Shown here piece after piece: positions 1-6,321 of a DNA stretch of 11,699 bases. Every line of letters begins with the position of its first letter. The stretch's first letter is position 1. The notes beneath the pieces were generated by a model. That model saw only the letters and a list, made by a program, of their open reading frames with translations, ran no database searches and had not been told where the DNA came from. Both the position numbers and the translations under genes were made by a program. This DNA is from an uncultured Bifidobacteriaceae bacterium (GTDB lineage Bacteria > Actinomycetota > Actinomycetes > Actinomycetales > Bifidobacteriaceae): contig CAMPNN010000032.1 of assembly GCA_946891915.1 (NCBI GenBank), positions 1-11,699 on the forward strand, read 5' to 3'.

Positions 1-44
1 AAAACGACATTTCCTTTACAGCAACGTAAAGGGAATGTCGTTTT
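1..44. terminator. Bidirectional terminator-like hairpin at the left edge
   Basis: Positions 1-20 pair with 25-44 across a 4-base loop (gcaa). Only two of the 20 positions are not Watson-Crick, one of them G-T. The arms begin with AAAA and end with TTTT, so either strand gives a stem followed by U residues. This is the shape of an intrinsic terminator working in both directions, probably closing a gene left of the window. That gene is not visible, so the assignment rests on the fold alone. Confidence 0.75.
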
Positions 45-88
45 GTATAAGACTGCCACACATTTGCGCTTTGACCGAGCTAACTAGT

Positions 89-120
89 AAACGCCAGGCA
101 ATTCTCCGGCAAATGTTCAA
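89..120 (+). repeat. Isolated relic of the 52-bp repeat found in the membrane-protein gene
   Basis: The stretch with AACGCCAGG, then TCTCCGGCAAATGTTC, closely matches the units at 1863-2212, which carry aaccagg or aacgccggg followed by CCGGCAAATGTTCC. It lies alone in non-coding DNA about 1.7 kb from the array. This shows that the repeat unit is a dispersed sequence and not only a local duplication inside one gene. No full-length second unit is visible beside it. Confidence 0.6.
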
Positions 121-135
121 GTAGCTTTGCATTAA

Positions 136-232
136 TGCTTCTGCGAACGGTGAGTATTTGTTGATTAGTGAACTTTAGCAGTATTGCTCCGCGGACGTTG
201 AGTATTTATTGCATAGAGAACACTAACGTCAT
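136..232. repeat. Degenerate 48/49-bp tandem repeat, two units
   Basis: Unit 1 is 136-184 and unit 2 is 185-232. Both begin TGCT, contain GCGrACGkTGAGTATTT about 8 bases in, then run through a TTGATTAG or TTGCATAG block and an AACTTTAG or AACACTAA block. A partial third start (TGCTGCTGC) follows at 233. No open frame or recognised motif goes with it. The rest of 45-298 shows nothing further that I can name. Confidence 0.5.
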
Positions 233-298
233 TGCTGCTGCACAAGCCACGCCAGATGCACCTACCACTCCACAAAACAACGGTGGGTGAATTTACTA

Positions 299-477
299 GT
301 GTGAGATAGGAATTGCTTGTCGAGCAATATAAAAGCGGAGCGATAGTAATAATCTTTTTGATGAATAACTATTTCCGCAAAAAAGTAAGTAAAAAACTAA
401 ACTTAACTATGCAACCGCTAAGTTCGAATAAGGTATAAGAGCGGAGCGCTGCGAGATAAGTAATTCCTATCTCACAC
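299..477. repeat. 179-bp element with perfect 16-bp terminal inverted repeats (MITE-like)
   Basis: GTGTGAGATAGGAATT at 299-314 is the exact reverse complement of 462-477. Just inside, TATAAAAGCGGAGCG (328-342) recurs with one change at 434-448. A small hairpin (ATTGCT-tgtcg-AGCAAT) follows the left arm, and GAGATA/TATCTC can pair inside the right end. The interior is AT-rich with no credible gene; the only ATG frame is 25 codons (361-438) without a ribosome binding site. The shape fits a miniature inverted-repeat element or a structured transcript. I see no convincing target-site duplication. Confidence 0.55.
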
Positions 478-629
478 AGCCACTCCATAAACCAGCCAGC
501 CAAACACCAGCCAAAACTCGCGCCACTGCAAGCAAGCGCGAAAACAGGTCGTCAGCGCACGCCAATCACAGCCGAATTCCTAATGAACTACCACGCGAAT
601 CTGCCCTGCATTCGTCAATCGAGACGAAG
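478..629. other. Non-coding stretch between the inverted-repeat element and the birA 3' element
   Basis: This segment contains short C/A-rich repetition (ccag/ccagc motifs around 488-525) and no open frame with a ribosome binding site. Frames open here run antisense into birA and do not look like proteins. I see no regulatory site that I can support. Confidence 0.4.
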
Positions 630-737
630 GCAGACCTCGCTTGCGTTGAAAGCACACCGTGCTTTCAACCCTGAGCAAGCTCGGCGCTCCGAGTTGCTTT
701 CGCGCGCTAAATCGCAGCGCTCAAGCAGATCGTCGCG
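630..737 (-). repeat. Structured palindromic element, copy A, at the 3' end of birA
   Basis: Read on the minus strand, the element begins inside the last codons of birA with CGCGACGATCTGCTTGAGC, which contains the TGA stop. It continues through a GCGCGCGAAAG block and ends in a two-part hairpin. The inner stem is GTTGAAAGCAC/GTGCTTTCAAC (645-655 with 659-669, loop 3). The outer stem is GCTTGC/GCAAGC (639-644 with 675-680). Copy B at 5692-5804 has the same order of blocks in the same orientation relative to its gene, but different stem bases that still pair. The outer boundary near 630 is approximate. It lacks a U-tract, so it is not a standard terminator. Confidence 0.75.
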
Positions 738-1647
738 CTTCATACGCAACAGCTTGCACATCGCCGCTTTTAACCACAATCTCCTCGCCGGAATCTTCCC
801 GAATCGTAAGCGAAGCATCTTCCCCAATGCGCACAGCCGTTCCAGTCACCACGCGCCCGTCAACCGGATGCACATTCACTTCGCGACCAAGCGTCCAGCA
901 CACGTCGCTTAGCTCCTTAAGCAAACCGGCGCAATTACTTGCATAGTCGCGCTTAATATCACACTTAATATCGCGCATAAAATCGCACAGTCGCGAGCGC
1001 AATCTATCAACGATTTTCGCCGCAATCCTGTCTCGCAATTCTTCCGCTTCCGGCAGCGCAGTCATGTGCATTTGCAGAGAAGTTGCCATTTTAATCGGCA
1101 GCACTTCTTGCTGCACGTTGAGATTCAATCCGATTCCAAAAACCACTCCAACAACGTCGCTTCGATCCGGCACCGCCACGATTTCCGTTAAAATTCCGCC
1201 TTCTTTGCAGTCGTGCAAAAATACGTCGTTCGGCCACTTGAGTTTTAGCACACATTCGTTGCCGTGCATCGGCTCACTTCCGCACTCTTTGAAGGTTTCC
1301 AGCAGCGCATCTCGCGCCGAAAGCCCTGCAATTATTGGCAACCATCCGTTTCGATTTTCGTCCATAACAATCGTTTTTGGCAGCAAAGTTACGAAGGATA
1401 CTAGGAAACTTTCTCCCGGCCTACTCACCCACGCGCGCCCGAGTCTGCCGCGTCCTGCTGTTTGCGAGTTTGCTGCGATTGCGTAAATTGGCGGCTTTCC
1501 GTCGGCTCTGTCGGAAATTTTGTAATTTTGTATCATTTCTCGCGCAATATTTTGCGTAGAATCAGTAATATCGAAAAGAATTGTGGAATCCGCTGCAGAC
1601 GATGTGCGCGGCAATGATGCCACACTTTGCGAAGAAAAAGTAGTCAT
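721..1647 (-). CDS. birA: Biotin--[acetyl-CoA-carboxylase] ligase (BirA catalytic type)
   Basis: This 308-residue cytoplasmic enzyme makes biotinyl-AMP from biotin and ATP, then transfers biotin to a lysine on the biotin carboxyl carrier protein, here presumably of acetyl-CoA/acyl-CoA carboxylase. The BPL/LplA catalytic domain spans about residues 23-245. It shows the biotin-binding loop GRGRLGR (65-71), KWPND (137-141), GGILTE (150-155) and GIGLN (171-175). The C-terminal SH3-like BPL domain covers about 253-300. There is no N-terminal helix-turn-helix as in E. coli BirA, so it should not act as a repressor. The ATG at 1647 has no clear Shine-Dalgarno sequence, and the first about 20 residues are not conserved-looking, so the start could lie slightly downstream. 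It is divergent from the membrane-protein gene. The last residues (RRSA) and the stop codon lie inside a repeat element. Confidence 0.94.
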   Translation of the reverse strand: MTTFSSQSVASLPRTSSAADSTILFDITDSTQNIAREMIQNYKISDRADGKPPIYAIAANSQTAGRGRLGRAWVSRPGESFLVSFVTLLPKTIVMDENRNGWLPIIAGLSARDALLETFKECGSEPMHGNECVLKLKWPNDVFLHDCKEGGILTEIVAVPDRSDVVGVVFGIGLNLNVQQEVLPIKMATSLQMHMTALPEAEELRDRIAAKIVDRLRSRLCDFMRDIKCDIKRDYASNCAGLLKELSDVCWTLGREVNVHPVDGRVVTGTAVRIGEDASLTIREDSGEEIVVKSGDVQAVAYEARRSA

Positions 1648-1763
1648 ATGTATAATTTACATCAGATTATGTGCTTATGCTCTGGTTGCTTCGGCTGTGT
1701 CGATAAGCCAGTTTTTATGAGCATATGTGCAGTTTTATTAAATTTTTTAAGCAGGTGTTGATT

Positions 1764-4232
1764 ATGAATAGCGCACGTAACGCACGTAGCACAAATGACG
1801 CACGTAGCACGCGTAGCGAATACAACGAAACCAACGAAACCTGCGAATCCTGCAACTCTGCCAATCCAGCGACAAAACCAGGAAAATCTCCGGCAAATGT
1901 TCCACAAAACAGCCAATCCAGCGACAAAACCAGGAAAATCTCCGGCAAATGTTCCACAAATCGACTGAAGCAGCTACAAACGCCGGGAATTTTCCGGCAA
2001 ATGTTCCAAAAATCGACTGAAGCAGCTACAAACGCCGGAAAATTACACGGCAAATGTTCCACAAACCAGCCAACACAGCGACAAACGCCAGAAAATTACA
2101 CGGCAAATGTTCCACAAAACAGCCAAAGCAGCGACAAAACCAGGAAAATCTCCGGCAAATGTTCCAAAAATCGACTGAAGCAGCTACAAACGCCGGGAAT
2201 TTCTCGCATAACATGCACTGCACTTTCAGCAATACTTTGCTTAATTCTTGCACTTTGCACAAGCCTCGGCCCAATCTTTCGCGACCAAGACATTAAGGTT
2301 CATTTAGGTTCGATTGCCGATTTTTCTTGGATTAATGCGCTGATTTTTGTTGCCGCGTTTGCAATATACGCAATTATTTTGTGGACGCTTATTTATTACG
2401 GAAAACATGCGGCTTTTCCTAAGCAATACAGCCGTTTTGGTGCGTGGGTTAAGTCGATTTTTAGCAAAAAGCGCAAAACAGAAAAAAGCAAATCCCAAGA
2501 AAGCAAATCCGAAAAGCGCAAAACCGAAACCACCAAACTCAAAAAGCACCACACTCACGCAATCTGCCGCTTAATACGCACTTTCGCAAAGCATTTTTCT
2601 AACGCTGCACGCTGGTTTATTAAGCATTCCACGCGAAATCGCCGAAATCTTCTCCTAACTTTTTTCCTTGGCTGGCTTTGGGCTCCGGTTACGATTCTAG
2701 CTGCGTACGGCGCAGACATTTGCTCGCAAATCCGCGAATACAGTTGGGCTTGGAACAAGGTCACCGGCCTTGAGCAGCCTTATATCGGCTTCTTCAGCTT
2801 CGTGCCAATGGATATTTACCCAACCGCGCACTACCTTTGGCCCGCCCAACCAACGTATTTAACCGATCAGCACAATATTGTTTTAACTGTTATTTACGGT
2901 GCCACAACCTCAGTTTCGCGCTATTTTACTGATTCCAACGATGCCGGAATTGTACTTCTTGCGTTTGCGCAATTCGTGTTTGCCGCTTGGTGCGCTGCCG
3001 CTACTTCTAACCGTTTTTTGAATCGTCCGTGGCTTAAATGCGCAAAGTTAGATTCGCAAAAATTAGACGCGCAATCAACAGACGCGCAATCAACTCCGCT
3101 TTTTGCAAGATTTGCAGTAATCGTAATGTTTTTGCTTAATCCGCTGATTGTGTGCTCCACTATTGCGCTTACAAAATCGCCGCTTTTTGCTTTTGCTTTT
3201 CTTTGGTGGTTCGGCATAAATTACGAAATTAGCCAAACTAAAAATTGCGCAGTTTCCGCAATTTCCGCAACTTCCGCCAAAACCGCATCTTCCCCACAAA
3301 AACTCCGCTGGCACACCGTTTTAGAGCTTATTATTTCCGTCTGCGTTATGCTTATTGCCGCAAAATATGCGTGGTACATTTTGCTAATACAATGCGTGCT
3401 TTTGCTTATATTTGAGCACAAACGTTGGCGCTTGTGGCTTTGCTCTCTTCTTCTTCCAACGATTATTATTCACGGCGCGCTGCTGCTTCTTATTTCAAGC
3501 GGCGCGATTATTAACGGCGATCCTATTGAAAGCCGCGGCATTCAGTTGCAGCAAATTGCGCGCGTCGCTAAGCTAGACCCGCACAGCATCCCTAAAAGCG
3601 CAAAACGCATTATCGCCCCTATTTTTAACCTCGACCAAACAGCCGAAGCTTATAAACCTTACGATGCCGACCCTGTGAAATCTTCCGGATTGCAGTCGAA
3701 AAAAGTCAGCTATCGTTGGCGTTACGTTACGCGCGACAATATTAAAAAGCTTAATCTTGCTTGGTGGCAGATTGTTACGCATAGTCCGCTCGTTGCAACC
3801 GACGCTTTTCTTGCAAAAACCTACGGCTATTTCGACATTTTTGACCGCCCATACGTTGGCCCTGAATACTATATTGACACGGATAATATTCACAATTCCG
3901 AATGGATTAAGTATTGGAATCCGCAGTGGCGCTCGCAATTAGCTTCGTCAATTAGCACTTTTAGCGACGTGCCGGTTGTAAGCTGGCCAATTCACGGCAA
4001 TACTTTTGTGATTTTTACGCTTATGATTGGCGTTGCAGAAATTGTGCTTCGTCGCTGGCGCACTGTGCTTTGTCATATTCCGCTTGCGTTGCTTGTGGGA
4101 GTGATGATTATGGCTCCTGCGAATAATTTTGAGCGGCATATGCTTCCGTTGGCTTTCGCGTTTTGCTTTGTGCTGCTAACTTTTTGGCGGGATACTGTTA
4201 CTCAATCGCGCTATAATAGTAAATGTTGTTAG
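1764..4232 (+). CDS. Large multi-pass membrane protein, DUF6020-like, with an N-terminal repeat insert
   Basis: I place the start at the ATG at 1764 (822 residues), because AGG at 1753-1755 lies 8 bases upstream; an in-frame ATG at 1725 lacks a ribosome binding site. Residue numbers below are from 1764. Residues about 1-145 are hydrophilic and encoded mostly by a 52/53-bp tandem array. About twelve hydrophobic segments follow, near 150-172, 189-213, 295-317, 392-414, 447-467, 471-486, 519-551, 557-580, 745-761, 768-784 and 792-807. A lysine-rich tract (KKRKTEKSKSQ onward, about 235-262) lies between early helices. The LTDQHNIVLTVIYG segment (about 366-379) and ESRGIQLQQIARV (about 589-601) resemble my memory of DUF6020 membrane proteins, which look like GT-C glycosyltransferases. 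The substrate is unknown. The next gene starts 81 bp downstream. Confidence 0.85.
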   Translation: MNSARNARSTNDARSTRSEYNETNETCESCNSANPATKPGKSPANVPQNSQSSDKTRKISGKCSTNRLKQLQTPGIFRQMFQKSTEAATNAGKLHGKCSTNQPTQRQTPENYTANVPQNSQSSDKTRKISGKCSKNRLKQLQTPGISRITCTALSAILCLILALCTSLGPIFRDQDIKVHLGSIADFSWINALIFVAAFAIYAIILWTLIYYGKHAAFPKQYSRFGAWVKSIFSKKRKTEKSKSQESKSEKRKTETTKLKKHHTHAICRLIRTFAKHFSNAARWFIKHSTRNRRNLLLTFFLGWLWAPVTILAAYGADICSQIREYSWAWNKVTGLEQPYIGFFSFVPMDIYPTAHYLWPAQPTYLTDQHNIVLTVIYGATTSVSRYFTDSNDAGIVLLAFAQFVFAAWCAAATSNRFLNRPWLKCAKLDSQKLDAQSTDAQSTPLFARFAVIVMFLLNPLIVCSTIALTKSPLFAFAFLWWFGINYEISQTKNCAVSAISATSAKTASSPQKLRWHTVLELIISVCVMLIAAKYAWYILLIQCVLLLIFEHKRWRLWLCSLLLPTIIIHGALLLLISSGAIINGDPIESRGIQLQQIARVAKLDPHSIPKSAKRIIAPIFNLDQTAEAYKPYDADPVKSSGLQSKKVSYRWRYVTRDNIKKLNLAWWQIVTHSPLVATDAFLAKTYGYFDIFDRPYVGPEYYIDTDNIHNSEWIKYWNPQWRSQLASSISTFSDVPVVSWPIHGNTFVIFTLMIGVAEIVLRRWRTVLCHIPLALLVGVMIMAPANNFERHMLPLAFAFCFVLLTFWRDTVTQSRYNSKCC
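1863..2212 (+). repeat. 52/53-bp tandem array inside the membrane-protein gene
   Basis: The core GGCAAATGTTCC occurs at 1892, 1944, 1996, 2049, 2102 and 2154, giving spacings of 52, 52, 53, 53 and 52, and a decayed seventh unit ends near 2212. Two flavours of the intervening part occur: GCGACAAAACCAGGAAAATC, and a GCTACAAACGCCGGG type. Because 52 is not a multiple of three, successive units are read in rotating frames (for example PGKSPANVPQ, RKISGKCSTN, GIFRQMFQK), yet none contains a stop. The reverse strand is also largely open. Confidence 0.9.
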
Positions 4233-4266
4233 CAAATTATTAACTTTTATTATTTATGGTTTATTG

Positions 4267-4313
4267 TTGATGATTTGTTATTAACAATTTATAAATGCGA
4301 CTAAAGGCGTAAC
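4267..4313 (+). promoter_or_regulatory. Candidate promoter, operator palindrome and ribosome binding site of the FasR-like gene
   Basis: TTGATG (4267-4272) and TATAAA (4290-4295) are separated by 17 bases and fit a housekeeping promoter. Between them, TTGTTA-t-TAACAA (4275-4287) is a perfect 6-bp inverted repeat, well placed for a repressor, possibly the gene product itself. AAAGG (4303-4307) sits 6 bases before the ATG at 4314. The predicted transcription start falls very close to the ribosome binding site, so a different promoter cannot be excluded. Confidence 0.45.
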
Positions 4314-5708
4314 ATGGACGAGAAGCATACACAGCAGTTTGCGCAAACGGACGGCGAGAGCGCGCCTGTAGAGTCCGTAGAATCTGTAGCGTCTGTAGCG
4401 CCCGAAGCGTCTACTGATTCGGTCACGTCTAGCGATTCGGTTACGTCTAATAATTCAGTAGCGTCTAATAATTCCGCTTCTAATGAAGATTTTGATTTTC
4501 TTTCGCTACTAGCCGGAGTACAAGCTGCCGAAACTAAGAATTCTCAAAATTCGCCCGCAGCAACTGAATCTGGCGAAGAAAACCAAATAAGCAAGTCGCA
4601 AGAAACTGCGCCGTCATCATCAAAAGAAGGCGGAGAGGAAAAGCGACGACACCATTTGTGGCACAGGCTTTCTTCAAATTCTTCAAATTCTTCAAATCAA
4701 AGCAAAGACAACAAATCTTCCGCAAAAAACGATTCCGCACCGCATTTTACGCCGCTTCCAGTTGCCCCTAAATCCACGGATTTCGGCATTTTTGACTCTT
4801 TGGACGGCCAAATTTTCGACTCTGCCACTCGCCTGCGTTTGCACACGCTTATTTCCACGTGCTTAATGAACGGCATTGCAGACAGTCGCGTAAACGCTTT
4901 TATGCATTTGCTTCAGTGGCCGGACGCTCCAAAAATGGTTGTTATTGCTGGCACTTTTGGCGCGACCATAACGCCGGATACGGGTCCTAATCGAAAGCCG
5001 GCTCCAACTTTGCCGCCGGATAACACGGATGCTTTGCGTCGCAACATTTGGCCGCAGTTGGGCAGTTGCAATGCATACGATGCCATAGTTGATCGCGCAC
5101 AAAGTAGCGCACTTAATCGCATGACAGGAGCTTTGCGCAGCATAAACGCTTCTGCTACGAACGCTTCCGATTATTTTGCAACTCCGTCGCATATTATTTT
5201 GCTGGCAGTTCGCGAAAATCCTAGCGAACAGGCTTTGCAGAAAATGTGCCAAGTGTTCGAGCCTTCTAAAAAGCCGATTTGCATAAGCGGCGTTGTTGAG
5301 GGCGTTGAGAATATTGCGACTGCGATTACGTCAACTCTTGCTGCGATTGCTGTTGCCGGCTCAGTTAAGCAGTTGCCGCAGATTATTCACGCGGATGACG
5401 TGCTTCCGGAGCGCGCGCTTATTGGGGATGCGACGGCTTTTAATACTTTGTACAACAATGTGTATCAAAGCTTGGCGCCGTACAGTCACGACGATCCTAC
5501 TTTGCAGACTATTGATATGTTCTTGCGTTTTGGCGGCGCTCTTGATCAGACTGCGCACGAGCTGAATGTGCATCCGAATACTGTGCGATACCGTTTACGC
5601 AAGGTTGCTCAGACTACTGGTTGGGATGCGACGGATCCGCGCGCAGCTTACGTGCTTCAAACGGCCATTACGATTGGCCGCATCCGCGACTCGCGACGAC
5701 CTGCCTGA
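4314..5708 (+). CDS. FasR-like (PucR/CdaR-type) transcriptional regulator
   Basis: This 464-residue protein has the actinobacterial FasR layout in its C-terminal two thirds. A middle domain (about 160-350) is followed by DDVLPERALIGD (361-372), which resembles a conserved FasR segment. A PucR-type C-terminal helix-turn-helix covers about 396-456, with LNVHPNTVRYRLRKV (417-431) as the recognition region and TGWDATDPRAAYVLQTAI after it. FasR proteins control fatty acid synthase and acyl-CoA carboxylase genes; a nearby birA is compatible with that role here, but the targets are inferred. Residues 1-150 are Ser/Asn/Glu-rich, probably disordered, and built from 18-bp and 9-bp DNA repeats. They replace the helical N-terminal region that I would expect in FasR. 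AAAGG precedes the ATG by 6 bases. The C-terminal RRPA and the stop lie inside repeat element copy B. Confidence 0.85.
   Translation: MDEKHTQQFAQTDGESAPVESVESVASVAPEASTDSVTSSDSVTSNNSVASNNSASNEDFDFLSLLAGVQAAETKNSQNSPAATESGEENQISKSQETAPSSSKEGGEEKRRHHLWHRLSSNSSNSSNQSKDNKSSAKNDSAPHFTPLPVAPKSTDFGIFDSLDGQIFDSATRLRLHTLISTCLMNGIADSRVNAFMHLLQWPDAPKMVVIAGTFGATITPDTGPNRKPAPTLPPDNTDALRRNIWPQLGSCNAYDAIVDRAQSSALNRMTGALRSINASATNASDYFATPSHIILLAVRENPSEQALQKMCQVFEPSKKPICISGVVEGVENIATAITSTLAAIAVAGSVKQLPQIIHADDVLPERALIGDATAFNTLYNNVYQSLAPYSHDDPTLQTIDMFLRFGGALDQTAHELNVHPNTVRYRLRKVAQTTGWDATDPRAAYVLQTAITIGRIRDSRRPA
4416..4484 (+). repeat. 18-bp coding microsatellite in the regulator gene
   Basis: Units start at 4416, 4434, 4452 and 4470 (the last one 15 bp), each encoding a variant of (D/N)SVTSx or NNSVAS. 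They account for part of the disordered N-terminus. A second in-frame repeat, TCTTCAAAT three times, lies at 4671-4697 and encodes the SSNSSNSSN tract. Both can gain or lose units without a frameshift. Confidence 0.8.
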
Positions 5709-5804
5709 GCGCTGCATTGCGCGCGCGAAGGAAACTCGGAGCGGAAACTCGCTCAGGTTGGAAGTCCAGTGGACTTCCAACGCGAGTTTCGTAAGCGAGC
5801 GCGC
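5692..5804 (+). repeat. Structured palindromic element, copy B, at the 3' end of the FasR-like gene
   Basis: The element starts with CGCGACGACCTGCCTGAGC, overlapping the last codons and TGA stop of the regulator, then a GCGCGCGAAGGAAACTCGG block. It ends in a long interrupted hairpin. The outer stem is GAAACTCGC/GCGAGTTTC (5744-5752 with 5782-5790). The inner stem is GTTGGAAGTCC/GGACTTCCAAC (5757-5767 with 5771-5781, loop AGT). Compared with copy A at birA, the stem sequences differ but pairing is kept in both stems. The right boundary (GAGCGCGC near 5804) is approximate. Confidence 0.8.
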
Positions 5805-5818
5805 AATCCGCGCGAGCG

Positions 5819-6203
5819 CCATACTGCACCAGTGTCTCAAAACAAGCAAACAGAGACCATAACGCAGCGCGACGACTGCACGAAGGTCCGATAATAGACC
5901 ACAAGAGACAATAGCGCAGTACGCAATCTGCACGAAAGTCCGATAATAGACCACCAAAGGCCCTAACGCAGAACACAATCTGCACGAAAGTCCGATAACA
6001 ACCCACAAGAGACCATAACGCAGTAACCATACTGCACCAGTGTCTCAAAACAACCCACCAGAGACAATAACGCAGAACGACAACTGCGCGAAAGTCCGAT
6101 AACAACCCACAAGAGACCATAACGCAGAACACAATCTGCACGAAAGTCCGATAATCGACCACAAGAGACCGTAACGCAGAACGCAATCTGCACGCGTGTC
6201 TCA
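5819..6203. repeat. Intergenic 52-bp tandem array, about 7.3 units
   Basis: The anchor AACGCAG (once AGCGCAG) occurs at 5861, 5913, 5965, 6017, 6069, 6121 and 6173, exactly 52 bp apart each time. Each unit contains GCAG, 7-9 variable bases, then CTGC, a small hairpin whose loop changes between units. Two alternative modules follow it: CGAAAGTCCGATAA, or CCAGTGTCTCAAAA. The second recurs 208 bp (4 x 52) apart at 5821 and 6029 and again, altered, at the right end. The array separates two convergent transcription units. Frames open through it on the minus strand are consequences of the repetition. Confidence 0.9.
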
Positions 6204-6208
6204 GCGTT

Positions 6209-6256
6209 AAAAAAAAACGCTGAGAAGCGCTCGAAAAGGAGCACATTCTCAGCGTT
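6209..6256 (-). terminator. Rho-independent terminator of the rplK-rplA operon
   Basis: On the minus strand, AACGCTGAGAA (6256-6246) pairs perfectly with TTCTCAGCGTT (6226-6216). An inner GTGCTC/GAGCGC stem extends the hairpin around a six-base loop. A run of nine T follows (6217-6209). This is a textbook intrinsic terminator about 65 bases after the rplA stop. A third arm, CTCAGCGTT at 6200-6208, could pair with 6216-6224 in competition. Confidence 0.92.
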
Positions 6257-6321
6257 TATAAGCTTTATACTTGATTTACTTTGCGAATCTCGCGCTTCCG
6301 CACAAACTCGCTGGTAATAAA

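Noticed and set aside
361..438. 25-codon frame inside the inverted-repeat element
   Set aside because: It has no ribosome binding site and no recognisable features; length is within chance.
583..1559. Plus-strand frames across birA
   Set aside because: They are antisense to birA, lack ribosome binding sites and do not resemble proteins.
1863..2212. CRISPR array
   Set aside because: Units are nearly identical along their whole 52 bases; there are no unique spacers and the array is read through as protein.
1662..2296. Minus-strand frames rich in Trp, Cys and Phe opposite the array
   Set aside because: They are shadows of the stop-free 52-bp repeat on the opposite strand.
5819..6203. CRISPR array
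   Set aside because: The parts between anchors repeat from unit to unit, with only 7-9 variable bases in hairpin loops, and no cas genes are present.
5595..6246. Minus-strand proteins of 137 and 192 residues
   Set aside because: They are open only because the 52-bp repeat lacks stops; they have no ribosome binding site and run through element B and the operon terminator region.
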